Source: Trichobilharzia szidati (lineage: Eukaryota > Platyhelminthes > Trematoda > Strigeidida > Schistosomatidae). Taken from it: a DNA stretch of 64,000 nt. Shown here in pieces: positions 36,570-48,245 of the stretch (position 1 is the first letter of the stretch; each line of letters opens with the position of its first letter). Both the position numbers and the translations under genes were made by a program. Under the pieces are notes generated by a model that did not search any database, had not been told where the DNA came from, and saw only the letters and a list, made by a program, of their open reading frames with translations. The stretch is from the NCBI GenBank assembly GCA_944472155.2, contig OX235279.1, forward strand, positions 121,698,110-121,762,109, in the 5' to 3' direction.

Positions 36570-37890
36570 ATCTGTTCAAATAGTTCCGTTAAAATAATGA
36601 AGGATAGAGACAGTCGTCGTTAAATTTCCATAATGCGCGTTTACGACCCAAAATACTGCAGAGTGAATGAAGTACAAGATGAGGCCAATGAAAGGGTGTC
36701 TAGATTGCTGATAAAAGCAAAATCTTCAGAATTAGTCGCTGAAGGAAGCCTTTAAATAGGGAAGTCGTGGAATAGTGAAAATTATACTGGCATCACCTAC
36801 GAAGGTTTATCCCGACGAAACGATAACGGTGATTGGCTTCTACAGTTCTGTTCAGATAATCATCTGTTCCCGGCCAAGCCTAAATTCAAACACAAAGACA
36901 GATATTGCCTAGCCTGGACACTTCTATCATAAAATCAACAATGAACTCAAATACATCGCATAGCAATAAGCTTTCGAAGGCGAGGGTCAGCAGAAGACTG
37001 ATGCTCATTCTAGAAGATGCCTTATTCCGTGCACGTATGTCTACGGCTGAATAGACATAGCACACAGACAACAATGAAGCAGTTCCTCCCCTAAATGATC
37101 ATGTCACTAAGTCTCTATTCAATAAAGAAATGGCTAAACGATTATATGAGATTGACAGAAAGACTTACCCTGAGGAGGCTTGGAATAATATCCAGTCAGC
37201 TATAAAAACAGGTATAAGGACTACCGAGAATTTAAAACCGAAACGAAAACTGACTATGGGTTTCTGCAACTACACAGAACAGTGGTCCGGGATATAAACG
37301 AAAGGGCTAACAAAAGTATAGGCGACAGACAACACTAGACAATTATTTAGACTTATTAGGTAAACAGAATGAGGATGTCAGAGATAGAATCTTAAGACAA
37401 GATGAACCTTCACTAATCTGAAATCAGTGTGGAAATCTACAGCACTCAGTATAAGAAATAAAATTCGTATTTCCAGCACCAATGTTAAGTCAGTTCCATA
37501 TGGATCAGAGACATGACACGGGCATCATCAAAAGCATTTCCAACAGGTATCCTCGCAACCTCCATAATGAAGATCAGATGGCCTGTTATAAAGGATTAGC
37601 AGCAAGGAAATCTGGTAACGAACCAATAAAAACATATCGCGCAGAGCAGATGCTGAAGAGAATGCAGATGAATGGGATATACACTGAGGAGATCGTTGAA
37701 TGACATCGCGAGCCATAGGCTCGAATGGAGCCCGAATGGGAAACGACGACTTGAACATCCCAGGGTGACATGGAGATCGTGTGAGAAAGAGACGAAAGCT
37801 TACGAGCAATCACAGAACCAGTTAAAGAGGAGTGCAGAGAACACGATAAAATGGTGATGTCGAAGCCCTATGTTCCACTTGGAACGTAAG
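36570..37890 (+). pseudogene. decayed RTE-like LINE (endonuclease end and C-terminus)
   Basis: RRNDNGDWLLQFCSDNHLFPAKPKFKHKDR (36815-36905) is the end of an RTE-type endonuclease. 37420-37880 carries the C-terminal match (LKSVWKSTALSIRNKI, YGSETW, RMGNDD region) seen at 21722-22274. The RT between them is largely deleted. Confidence 0.65.
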
Positions 37891-37907
37891 GGAATAATTT
37901 TAAAAAT

Positions 37908-38340
37908 ATAGACAGAATAGACTACAAGAATAATTTCAAAGAACATATTCGTATAGGTCCACATAAGATTAAGAAACCTGTAGATAAGATTGTGAATAAG
38001 ATTAAAAAATCTACAACCGATCTAGTGGAAAAGACTGCAGATAACAGAATGAAATGGAGATAGGCTGTTGAGACCCTGTGTTCCACTTGGGAATTAAGAG
38101 AATAATAACAATGGTATAATAGGCAAACAGATTTTAAAGGAAAAATGATTGGCGAGACAACATCAGAGAAAGGCGACCCCTCAGTTAGCTTCAGGATACA
38201 TGACTGGAACCGTGGAGGAAGCACCTTAAAGAGCGATTTATATGGAATTCAGCCACACATAACTTGCCTAGTATCCAACACCTGTCTGGATTGGATGAGG
38301 ACTTCAGTCCTCCATCTGAAACTGAGGCTACGAAAGCTGT
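37908..38340 (+). pseudogene. Penelope-like fragments
   Basis: 37908-38035 reads DRIDYKNNFKEHIRIGPHKI and NKIKKSTTDLVEK, matching the PLE N-terminal part at 14930-15060. After an RTE-tail scrap (38040-38105), 38145-38230 reads MIGETTSEKGD and SVSFRIHDWN, similar to the GIY-YIG region at 44740-44790. Rearranged and non-functional. Confidence 0.5.
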
Positions 38341-38720
38341 CTTTAATTTGAAAAGAGGCAGGTGTTTATAACAATTGCTGTGAACTGTTGATTGCTGCTG
38401 GATTCAACATAGAACTTGGCACCGAAGTGCAGCAGTTCGAGTTGCCACGTTCCAAATAGCACACAAAGGTAGACAAGAAAATGAGTGAGGAGAATCAATA
38501 GAGTTTTGACAAGTATAAGAGTGAAACAGAATGAGTAATGGTATAAAGGAATATGAAAGGTTAAAGAGACTGAATACATCTGCGCCATTGACAACGATTT
38601 TGAGCCATGTCACCTATTGTCTACAGCCATTGATTCTTAGAGTCCCGAGGGCTCCAAGATACAAGCTGATGTCTGATAATCAAAGAAAGTCACATTGGAC
38701 TAGCGTAAATAAGTGATTAT
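38341..38720 (-). mobile_element. SR2-like LINE 3' end
   Basis: Near-identical in reverse orientation to 52360-52660 (the end of the RTE ORF and its 3' tail, including the GTGGCAACTCGAACTGCTGCA stretch). The end of the ORF has been lost. 5'-truncated. Confidence 0.8.
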
Positions 38721-38859
38721 CGCTGTTTATAAGGGAGACAGGTCTTCTTGTGGTAGCCATGAGGGAATAAGCTTGATTATTATAGTATCTAAAGCTCTAG
38801 GTTCAATAATCACGCATAAACTAAGTGATGTATAGGAAAGACAAACCCGAGAAAACCAG

Positions 38860-39600
38860 GCAGAAGGTTACATTGATCGTATCTTAACCCTCTTACAGAT
38901 TCTGGAAGATAACTATGCTTACTGGCGTTCAACAATTGCCGTATTTCTCGATCTAAACGCGGCATTTGATTCCGCCGACCGAGAAGGGCTGTAGCGATTG
39001 TCGGCTGTGAAAATATATCGCACTAATCAAGGCACTTTACTCGAACTTAGGCAGCCAAGTAGGAGCTTACAGAGAGTTGTTATCAGAAGTGATAACAACC
39101 AGTAGTGTCCGTCAGGGATTCCCACTGTCCCCATTCTCGCTTATTTTCATCATAGATGTATTGTGAAAATGACCCCAACTGACTTTAGCGACATGAAGAT
39201 TAGCTTTTTACTACGGAACAGTCTTATAGATCTAGAGTATGCGGATGATACTATCCTCCTTGGTGAAGAAGCTGACAAAATGCAAAACTTTTTTAAACAC
39301 CTTACACAGAAATCTTCGAATGTTTGGTATACGATTACAACTTGTCAGATGTGAGATGACGCTATAGGACTGGACTACACCGACTCCTAGCTTAAAGACA
39401 GGCAGTGAAGTGGTTGAGCGTGTTGACAAATTCAATTATTTGGGAAGCTGTATCAGTTTCAATGGACTGTTTGTTGACCAAATCTCAGCACGGATATAAA
39501 AGGCTGAGGTGTTCAAGCTGTAGTCAATGGCATGGATTTCGACCTCTGAACTTACCCTACGCAGTTTCAGTATCACTATCCTTCAAATAACCTTGTGTAG
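38860..39600 (+). pseudogene. SR2-like LINE RT remnant
   Basis: VFLDLNAAFDSADREGL (RT motif with Asp), SVRQGFPLSPFSLIFI, SLIDLEYADDTILLGEEADKMQ (catalytic YADD) and KFNYLGSCISFNG. The same order and wording occur at 51514-51900. Stops and a frameshift are present. Confidence 0.75.
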
Positions 39601-40485
39601 GGTGAATAGACATCGAACAAAAAAATTAGATTCAACGCAGTTCAACTGATCAGTGTGAAAAAGAGGCAAATCTATACAGTGTGGAAAGTTTGTAGCTATT
39701 TGATTCCAGGTGAAATCGTCACATTATAATAAATACCAAATATGAAACAGGCATAACTGTAATAAGAAACAACACAACAACTATTTTATCGACTATTAAA
39801 TATTAAATATTTGAAAATGATAAGGATGCTTTCTCGGATAACAATTTGGGCTCATAAGCTTACAAATACATCACATCATGAGGAAAAGTTCTTCCTGTTT
39901 TTAAAAAAAAGCACCAAAAAACGAACTAATTTAAAATTTTTAACAAATTATCATTCTGATGATACTTGACGAATTACAATGTCAGAAGTTATGATTTCAA
40001 AAAAAATATTGTAATCATATCCATAGCTAATCTAAGATGTAACATGTTTCGTCGCTACAGTAGGTAGAAAGAGAGGAGATAATGAGTTGAAAGGCGGCTG
40101 TTACAGCACAAAAGAGAAATGTTTTTTACAATAAGTATTCAAATATGTCCACTATGAAAAATGACTGATAATTGAGTAGTAAACAACAAAAATATTTGAT
40201 TATGCCGGAGTCAGTAGCATCACTATCTTACAGGTAAAAAAAAAGGTTATTAAAAACAAAGATGAATTCTGAAAGACATGTAAACCTGAAAGATATAAAT
40301 AGTCTACAAAATAAGAGGAGAAGTTTCTATGGTTACATGTACATACATATATGCATTATGTCAAGCAACCCCCCCCCAACCCTCCCGTAACCGAAATCCC
40401 TTTTAATCCAGAAGGTATATATATATTATATATATCGTATAGAAATCAGAAAAAAATACAGAAAGATGCAAACAATTCTTTTTAT
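39601..40485. other. intergenic / CLEC16A 3' flank
   Basis: No ORF of note. The part next to 40486 should be the 3' UTR of the minus-strand CLEC16A gene. It includes a C9-10 tract at about 40370 and an (AT)n run at about 40415-40435. Confidence 0.5.
40402..40407 (-). terminator. candidate polyadenylation signal ATTAAA
   Basis: ATTAAA on the minus strand, about 80 bp after the CLEC16A stop codon. It is the common variant hexamer. Nothing else supports it. Confidence 0.3.
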
Positions 40486-41012
40486 CTATTCATCTAAAGC
40501 ATCACTTGAGTAACCTCGACGGTTAGATTTTTGAGATGAAGGGCTGGACTCTGTTGGTTTATTAATCTCACTTTCGTTTTCTCTTGGTAGATCAGTTTGA
40601 GTATTATTATTATTATTATCGCTAGTAATAAATGCGTCTTGATCACCTTTCACATCATCTAATACAAATTTCGAACTCGAATTCGATAGACGTCTAGATA
40701 TAAGTATAATCCTGTCTTTATTTCCTGCATCACTTGTTTTGTGCAAAGAATTAGGCGCTGTCGTAGACTGAGAAACCTCTTGATTCAATCCGCCAGTAGT
40801 AGATGATGTAAAATCAGATAATGGATTAGGTTTAATAACAGATTCAGTTGAAGTAATGGTAGTAGTTATCGATGATGGTGTCATCGGTGTCATTGTTACT
40901 GAGTTGTTTGAACCAGCTAGACAAACTAGCGGTACTGGCCCATCAATCCCATTCCTATCACGAAATCGACGAAAAGCGTTTCCATGACCTCGGAAATCCA
41001 TTAGAAAATCAC
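40486..41012 (-). CDS. CLEC16A: CLEC16A terminal exon
   Basis: 527 bp. After CAACAAAG| it completes a Gly codon and reads DFLMDFRGHGNAFRRFRDRN, then a long Ser/Thr/Asn-rich, probably disordered tail (TSSTTGGLNQ, DNNNNNTQTD, SSPSSQKSNRRG) ending YSSDALDE and a stop at 40486. The GNAFRRFRD stretch has the position of human LPFRFYDQGRRG. The phase agrees with the exon before. Function of the tail unknown. Confidence 0.85.
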
Positions 41013-41046
41013 CTTTGTTGAAGGGAAAATAATAAAGCAAACATAA

Positions 41047-41225
41047 GCATAAAACTTGGGCACTGTGGTAGAGTAAAACTCCATTATGGATAAAATTTTA
41101 TTTTGACAAATCACAGAGTGTTATACAGTAATATTAACTGATGACGTTTCGAGCAATAGTTTGTGCTCGAAACTATATAACACTGAGTGATTTGTCAAAA
41201 TAAAATCTTATCTATAGTGAAATAA
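41047..41225 (+). repeat. Penelope-like terminal segment, palindromic
   Basis: Starts TAAAACTTGGGCACTGTGGTAG, like 13007 and 47097. It then forms a long hairpin: about 41090-41150 is the reverse complement of about 41160-41215 (TTTTATTTTGACAAATCAC with GTGATTTGTCAAAATAAAA). It contains CTGATGACGTTTCGAGCA, the motif at the PLE 3' ends. No coding. Confidence 0.6.
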
Positions 41226-41518
41226 GCCAAACAGTTTTAATTAAAATTATGAACACCTATATGCACACAAATTTGCATTTCTGATAGACAGTGATAAGTG
41301 TTTACAGTAAGCATGTACGTAACCAATCATTCGTCAGCTGTTTAGTAGTATATCAGATCGTTAACACACCATGCTACAAAACTTTTAGAAGCAAAATAAG
41401 TAGCTGAATAAAGTAGCTAGTGAAAACAATCTACATAATTCCTATATTTACCTAGGCAAATAATAATGCATTTCGCAACACGTTTTATGATAATTGATCC
41501 AATCGGTAAAATATAAGA

Positions 41519-41935
41519 CTTACAGGATGTTTTTATGAGCTGACATCGGCTATAGAACCATTGGAAAACCTGCCAGTCGTTTCGTCCTACTTTGGGACTC
41601 TTCATCAGTAGGCATCCAACAGGGTTCCAACCCAGGAACCTTCCGGTTACAAGAGGAGCTCATAGACCATTAAGACACTGTGATTCGATCCGATGGCCCA
41701 TGAAATCCAACTTCTGCGAATTCACGATATAGCGTGACCACTAGCCAATATCATCGGCCAATATTTATCCTCACAACCGACCTGCTGTACCGCACTGGTC
41801 ACGAAATTCTCGCTATAACCCAGGTAACTATCTAACTGAATATGACCAGTCACTAGTGAGCATCAGATTGATATTTAAGTTTTGGTTCTCTAACCAATGT
41901 CAGTTCACGATGAAATCCTGTAACCAATCAATCAC
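41519..41935 (-). mobile_element. hammerhead SINE (SM-alpha-like), full-length, with inverted 3' fragment
   Basis: On the minus strand: tRNA-like head (box B around 41630-41645), ribozyme-like core (CTGATGA ... GGACGAAAC) at about 41575-41610, and 3' part. At the right end (41885-41935) about 45 bp of the SINE 3' end occurs in the opposite orientation. The core has AGAG between CTGATGA and TCCC, so stem II is displaced and cleavage is doubtful. Confidence 0.75.
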
Positions 41936-42580
41936 ATCCCTGCAAACCAACACTTGAAAAGACAGGAGTGCTTTCTATTGGGATTGTGGTGATGGTTTTT
42001 CAGTGTGTAAGGATATTATGCATTCCATGCCATCATCAAGAGGAAAAACCATTTTTTTAAATGCATAAAACGAATGAATTCGTCAACAAAAAGAATGAAA
42101 GATACACAGATATGTGTAGATTTATGCAGCCAGCTGTAAGCTAAGTTAATAATGATCTACTTCGATTATCACACAAATAAGTGTTTTTTCGAGTTTCCAT
42201 GCATATTATTCCGTAGAAAGGGTAATTTTACTAGGCAATTTCCTACTTCATGTCAGGACTGTGATGTGATTTCATCGAATACAAATTGTCTTAGCAGTTA
42301 CAGATCAGTCATTAACTCGTAATATCTCTGCGGCTTCTTAAAGCGTGAAGTGCTTAAAAGCAGACCTGTTATTACCAGTATACATTCTGAGTATCTCGAT
42401 AGTTTCAATTCCGTAGGTTTATTATTAATGAAAGGGACCTCAAATTATAGAACTAGTATAGTATGAAAATGTGAACGGAATAAGCATTATTTACTTAGCG
42501 AAGAAGAGGTTGACTAGGCAATCATGAGACACCGTCATCGTTCCCACTTTAAAATTTCATCTCAATTCTAACTGATATGT
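41936..42580. other. intron DNA, nothing recognised
   Basis: No motif or repeat shared with the rest of the window. Confidence 0.4.
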
Positions 42581-42738
42581 GTGTAAAACTTGGACAATAC
42601 GGTAGTATGCAATTCATAATCATATCAACTTCATTTATGTGATCATGGACATTAAATTGGTGTTCACAATGTCTTCCAGTAAATAATGCTGTCTTAATAC
42701 TAATGTGTGAGATATCCGATAAACAAATTATCAGGGAA
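42581..42738 (+). repeat. Penelope-like terminal segment
   Basis: GTAAAACTTGGACAATACGG at the start and CCAGTAAATAATGCTGTCTT, GATATCCGATAAACAAA later. This parallels 13000-13100 and 20830-20900. The hairpin in the middle is degraded. Confidence 0.55.
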
Positions 42739-42844
42739 TTCATCTAAATTCTCGTAATAAAAAAGCTACAAACAATGTTTCAAATCTTCTGAATTAAGCG
42801 TTGCCACAGAAGAAACTATATTAAATCTCACGCATTCAATTATT

Positions 42845-43080
42845 ATTATTTTTTTTTCCTTCACGTTCCCCAGTGGAATATAGGGCTCCAAGCTAGTTGG
42901 CTTGAAGTTTCTGTAGCAGTGTTTATTTTACAGGATGGGGTTGCTAGCCTCATGTTCAACCTTTCCTCTTTACCAGAATTATTTCTGGCTCAGTGAGGTA
43001 AAGGAGTGCGTCGGCGGGGGATCGAACCCCGGACCATGTGCATATTCGGCGAGCGTCCTAGCCGCTATGCCAGCGACGCA
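42845..43080 (-). mobile_element. tRNA-derived SINE, family 2, copy 2
   Basis: Same body and tRNA-like head as 25634-25863. Direct repeats CATTCAATTATT at 42833-42844 and 43081-43092 mark insertion into the CLEC16A intron. Box B (GGGGTTCGATCCCC on the minus strand) is intact. Confidence 0.85.
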
Positions 43081-43204
43081 CATTCAATTATTTATTCAAT
43101 GCAAATATCATATTCAAGTTTGCAGTTTTTCCAATTCGTTTATATGACCACCAGTTTAGAAGTTAATGAAAGAGAACGACTAAAAAAATAATTTGCATAA
43201 AATT

Positions 43205-43665
43205 TTGTTTTCAAGAGTTGGTTTGTAAGGATTAGATTTGTTTTCTACGAGTTGACCACGGATTAATATCAGTTAGAGAACCATTGAAAACCAGCCGGGA
43301 GTACTGGACAGCTGTTTCATCCTAGTTTGGGACAAAGTTTCCTGGAGTTCTAGTGAGAAGTTGTGACCAGTGAGGTCCAACTAGTCAAGAGTGAGGATGG
43401 ATTTCCAACCAATGACATTGGTTGATGGTCGCACTAAATTACTAATTAGTAGAAGTTAGAATTCATGAGCCATTGAATTGGGGTCCCAGTGGCTGGATTG
43501 TATACGAGCTTGCCTTGTAGCCGGAAGGTCCTGGGTTCAAAACCCCTGGAGGGTGGGTGCATACTGCCGATGATTCCAAAACTAGGATGGAACAACTGTC
43601 CAGTACTCCCGGCTGGTTTTCAATGGTTCTCTAGCTGATATCAATTCGTGGTCAAAGTCGTAAAA
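43205..43665 (+). mobile_element. hammerhead SINE with inverted 3' half
   Basis: The + copy runs from about 43340 (partial head), through a tRNA-like head (43470-43550, box B GGGTTCAAAACCC), to the ribozyme region and 3' part (43555-43665). Upstream, 43254-43340 is the same 3' half in opposite orientation. The + core is mutated (CCGATGATTCC ... GGATGGAAC) and the inverted copy has lost CTGATGA, so neither ribozyme should work. Confidence 0.75.
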
Positions 43666-44390
43666 ATAAAATTTTGTTTTTTATAGCTGATAGAAACTAC
43701 CAAATCAGAGTAAAAACAAAACAAAACCTTCTAAAAACAACAGGAAGACAAAACAGGGTGGTAGTCACTTCCATCCTATACAACCAAATTTCTTATTGAA
43801 TTTCTGACCATAAATACTAGCTACATCTTCCAAATACTTACTATAATATTTCCTATACCTTTATATTACTGATTATCTTAAAGTAGATGTTGTTTTCAAA
43901 AGACAAAGAAAAAAAAAACAGGAATACTTTGCATATTTACTGAAATAAATTAGTTTTGGAGAAAAGGCATGCAAATGTTTACAATTGTCACGCTCATATA
44001 AGTGATCAAGTGAGACTTTTCCACTTATAAAAGAGAAAAAGCTTAAGCCACAAGAAATTAATGATCGTAAAGTTTGATGGTGTAAATGAACCAAAAATCT
44101 TTACACAATGGTCACAAGTATATCTAGAAAGTGTTATAAGTGAGCAAAGTAAAATCATCGTAAATATATGCAAGATAATCCAAATATAATGAGCACGACA
44201 AGAATAATTAGAGTCACTGTGATTTACTTCGGTAATTATATGATTAACCGAACAACCACAGGAAATTTAGAAACTCAAGTTTATAGAAAATCAACTCACA
44301 CAAACTAAATACTCAGTTTACAACAACAACAACAATCCAATAACACACAAAAACAGTTGTGTATAAACATCATTCAAGAGAGCCGGTCAA
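43666..44390. other. intron DNA, nothing recognised
   Basis: AT-rich, with A-runs at about 43905; no motif. Confidence 0.4.
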
Positions 44391-45335
44391 AACTCATTGC
44401 AGCACTCCTACCTTAAGAAAAATTTAAGAAAAGTGTCTCCTGGACGTCTTCCAATAGAATGGATATCCACGGGATATCATCAAAAGACATCTACCCCCAA
44501 GCTGACTCATCAAATCAAAGGACCCCAAGGAAAACACAAAGAAAGTTACCCTACCATATATAAAAGACGACATCTCAGAAATCACTGCAAGACTCTTCAA
44601 ACCTTTAGGAATTGACATCGCGCACAAACCAACAAAATTACTTCACTCAGTTTTATGTCAACCAAAAGACTCAACAACGAAAGATAAAACCAATATTATC
44701 TACAAAATAAACTGTAACAACTGCGGAAACACAATATTGGTCAAAGTGGATGTCCCCTTAGTTTTCGTATCCATGATCAAAAGCTAGCCATCAAGAAACA
44801 TGACATTCACTCCCTCATACCGCCTCACTACATACAGACAACCATAGACATCAATTCGACTGGGACAACGTTCAAATATAAGACAGAGGAAACACCAAGA
44901 ATGCTAGAGAATTTTTATAAGCCTGGTATTCCAGTGAATCATCAATCAATAAACACATCAAGATAGACAAAATTTACCAATCGATAGGAAGGAAATCTCA
45001 TACAGAAAGGGTCAAACTTCAGGTCGAGGAAACAATCAGTTCCAATACAAGTAGCCTAGAGGGTGTGAGAACACAAGAACAATCAATTACGTTCAAGGTC
45101 ACCAAGAGAGATAACTGATAAACTCGTGGCGAAATCTAAAAGCTGACTTCAAATTCAAGTATGCGCTGAAGATGTTGCCTAGTAGGGCAATGAGAGCTTT
45201 GCAAATAAAGCATCCAGCTCAGAGAACACAAATACACCAAGAAGGTCATCATCTTATGACTATGAATGGGGGAATCAGATACCACCCACTGATGACTTGT
45301 GCGAGTAATTAGTTGGTTGAAGTTAATGAACAATT
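44391..45335 (+). pseudogene. Penelope-like GIY-YIG domain remnant (third family)
   Basis: One frame reads VTLPYIKDDISEITARLFKP, LGIDIAHKPTKLLHSVL, and TNIIYKINCNNCGNT, then after a small shift IGQSGCPLSFRIHDQKLAIK (44735-44790). This is the Cys-pair plus IGQ of a PLE GIY-YIG domain. It is on the strand opposite to the host gene and sits next to exon 45450-45709. Confidence 0.7.
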
Positions 45336-45449
45336 TACTCGAACCGATTTAGTCTAAAACGCAAAACTACGCAAATAATTCGATTTGTTAGAAAAAGAAG
45401 TGTGCAAATTAGAACTTAATAATAATAATTAGTGTTCAAATTATCATAC

Positions 45450-45709
45450 CTGAGCGTACACTACCACTACTGTTATTGTTATTATCACTGCCTTCTTTAT
45501 TAACATGATGTTGCGTTTGTCCAGGCGACTGTCCGGACATTGTTCCAGAACCAATACGCCTACTACTGAGTGAATTATTTACACATGCATTTGAAGAATC
45601 TAGACGACCACCGGTAACCAAATTTTTGTTACCACCACTACTCCCACCAGCAGTTGTATTACTAATCAAGAATTTCTCCCGTATAAACTGAGGCGGAAAA
45701 TCCAATAAA
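45450..45709 (-). CDS. CLEC16A: CLEC16A exon, start of variable tail
   Basis: 260 bp from CTACAG| to CAG|GTATGA. It opens LLDFPPQFIREKF (human LLDLPIQP) and then becomes Gly/Ser/Asn-rich (GGSSGGNKN, NNNNSSGSVRSG), with no human counterpart. Phase 2 in, phase 1 out. Confidence 0.88.
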
Positions 45710-45959
45710 CTGTAGACAATTTAAAGGAGAAACAGAAACAGGAAATTTGATCAGTTATTACATATAGAACAATAAAATACAACTCCTTTTGAAGAAAAAA
45801 CAACTCTTAATCAATCTTTAATTATCTTGGAAATTTATCATTTTAAGAAGTCAATATATCCTCATATCCATTAAACCCTAATGGTTCTTTTCCCTTTCGT
45901 TATTCTTTCACCCTCACATTTCTGCTTATTATGGTACGTTTGAATGCTTTTTTTCCATC

Positions 45960-46080
45960 TCTCTGTCTGTTTTTGTCTATATTTGTGTACGCTACATGGA
46001 GTGTGACAACTTGAACTTCTACACTTCTGTGCTAAGTTCTATGTCGGAACTCAGTCAGTCAGACAGCCACTGAGAATCAG
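45960..46080 (+). mobile_element. SR2-like LINE 3' tail
   Basis: GAGTGTGACAACTTGAACTT and the CAGTCAGTCAGACAG end parallel 52590-52670. Only the extreme 3' end is kept. Confidence 0.6.
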
Positions 46081-46678
46081 AATGAATTTCGTCACCAAGT
46101 TAGTCAAATGCCCCAACTGTGAATTTGTCAGGCTTTTCACAAGCCGGATTGGATAACACAGTCTTTGGTTTGTGTGTGTGTGTGTGTGTTTTATTTGTAA
46201 TACACCAATAATTTTTGCAAATTTTACAGCTTTGAAGCTTTTCTTTTTAGTGTTTGTCATTTTTTACACTGCCACATATCTCTTAATAACGTGAACGTTT
46301 GAAAACCGTGCGCAAAATAATTAGGCATTCTTTATTATTTAGCTAGCATCAAAATTTTATATGATCCACTAAATCCCATTTTATCATGTGATAAGACCAT
46401 TTCATCAAACATTTATTTGAATGGAAACTTTCTTTTTGTTCATTCCAGTTTTGTAGTGAGATTTAAATGCCTTAATCATTAGCAACACTGGTGACAGTGT
46501 ACACGTATTTCCGCTTGTAAATATGGTTTTAAATTTAATAAACGAAATTATTCTTATTATATTATTCAGTAAAGCTTTTTCATTACATAATAATAAATCT
46601 CTATTTAAAGAATGAAATATCCGCTAAAGCGAAAACAAATAAACAAACAAACAACCATCATTAAGAGATATGACTCAC

Positions 46679-46914
46679 GATGCGATTTTTCGTAGTTTCG
46701 CCTGTTCAACAAGCGTTTTGCCACGAGATAATAGTTGTCTGGCAGTCATACAGCGTATATGATCTTCAAAAAGAAACCTGGCAACTAAAATCGGAGGTTT
46801 ACTATTGCGACGTAATTGTCCAGGACTGGAATCTTGAGACATGAGGTGTCCAGGAGCATGAATAGTCACGTGAAGACAGCGACTGTCAGCTTGATCACAG
46901 TGGGACTCCAAATC
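46679..46914 (-). CDS. CLEC16A: CLEC16A exon
   Basis: 236 bp between TTATAG| and |GTGAGT. It begins DLESHCDQADSRCLHVTIHA and ends ILVARFLFEDHIRCMTARQL, LSRGKTLVEQAKLRKIAS. Human has DSRALNITIHKPA, FPILQATFIFSDHIRCIIAKQ and RMKMQRIAALL. Starts in phase 0, ends in phase 2. Confidence 0.92.
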
Positions 46915-47092
46915 CTATAAGAATCACAAGGTAAACTGGAAAATCAAATAAATTCGATCAAGTAAAAAGTTAAAAACTAAGCTAATCGGAACCAGTCTTG
47001 TAGAGAGAAAAATGCGGTGAAGAATAATACGAAGTAGTGATTTAACCAATATTTTAATCAGTTATCTTAATCAAGACTTAGCTCATTGATAT

Positions 47093-47235
47093 AAGAATAA
47101 AACTTGCGCACTGTGGTAGAGTGATAATCATCTCACCTTGATGTGATTATGAGCAATAAATTGTGCTCGAAACGTCATCAGTAAACATTACTGTATGACA
47201 CTGTGAGACTTTATCAAAACAAAATTTACCCATAA
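47093..47235 (+). repeat. Penelope-like terminal segment
   Basis: ATAAAACTTGCGCACTGTGG, hairpin GAGCAATAAATTGTGCTC, then GAAACGTCATCAGTAAA. It is the best-preserved version of the terminal motif among the four in this window. No ORF. Confidence 0.6.
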
Positions 47236-48050
47236 TGGAATTACAAGACTTAGCTCAGCCAGTCAAATAGGAGGAAATCAGTATTGGATATTTGTGATCC
47301 GCATTAAGCCAATCAATAAATATATATGAGCATTTTGACGTTCTGTAGCAAAAAAATAAGTTTGAAGCACTGAACTTGGATATCATGGTTCTTAGAACTT
47401 ATCGCTATAGAAAAAATGGGATCCTGCAGAAACTGAACTTCTCGACAAATTGGCCTCAACAATAACAACAACATGCAGTCGATCAAAGTTTACCGAAATG
47501 ATGAATCCCACTAGGATTGGTGACATCACCGAGAAAACTTAGTCCATGGAATTCCCTCAAACAATTAGGTGCAAACAACGTATTAAAAATAAAATTTAAA
47601 ATAATCGTTAAGGGTTAGTTCGAATAGAAACCGTCAAGACAATTTTCCGAATTATTTTACTTCAGTTTACATATTATCATGTAAATGCATTTAACTAGAT
47701 AAGAAAAAGTTAAAAACCGGAAAGAGGTTACCATAGGAAACAAGAACAATATCAATAAATTAATCTACAACTTTAAAACAAAACAACCGGTAAGTTGTGG
47801 AGGTCATCTTTTGTACACATATTCATTCAATATAAGTAAAAAGAAAAGAAAACGTCAGGAGAGAAATAAGTTATACAGTACTAGTCGTGATGTAATGTTT
47901 AGCGGAAAACAGATATCTTTGCAGACGCTAAAGGTTATTCTGAGTAGCTTACTCATAATGAAATTTAGTAGTCGAACATAGGGTTCGATTGGTAGTGTAT
48001 TCATCAGCATGAAAAACTATTAAAGCATTTCAATTCAAAATTATTTATCA
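47236..48050. other. intron DNA, nothing recognised
   Basis: No motif-bearing ORF or shared repeat. Confidence 0.4.
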
Positions 48051-48051
48051 A

Positions 48052-48245
48052 GTATTGGTTTTGTAGGGATTTTTGTTTGATTGCATGCAGGATTTCATCA
48101 TGAACTGACATCAGTTAGAGAACCACTGGGAGTACTGGACAGCTGTTTCGTCCTAGTTTGGGACTCTTCATCAGTATACACTCGAGTTTTCCCAGTGGTT
48201 CTCTAACTGATGTCAGCTCATGATGAAATCCTCCATGCAATCAAA
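48052..48245. mobile_element. palindromic hammerhead-SINE 3' ends
   Basis: 48052-48182 is the SINE 3' half on the minus strand, including a ribozyme-like core (CTGATGAAGAGTCCC ... GGACGAAACAGCTGTC). 48188-48245 is the 3' end on the plus strand. The tRNA-like promoter is absent from both arms. Confidence 0.8.
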
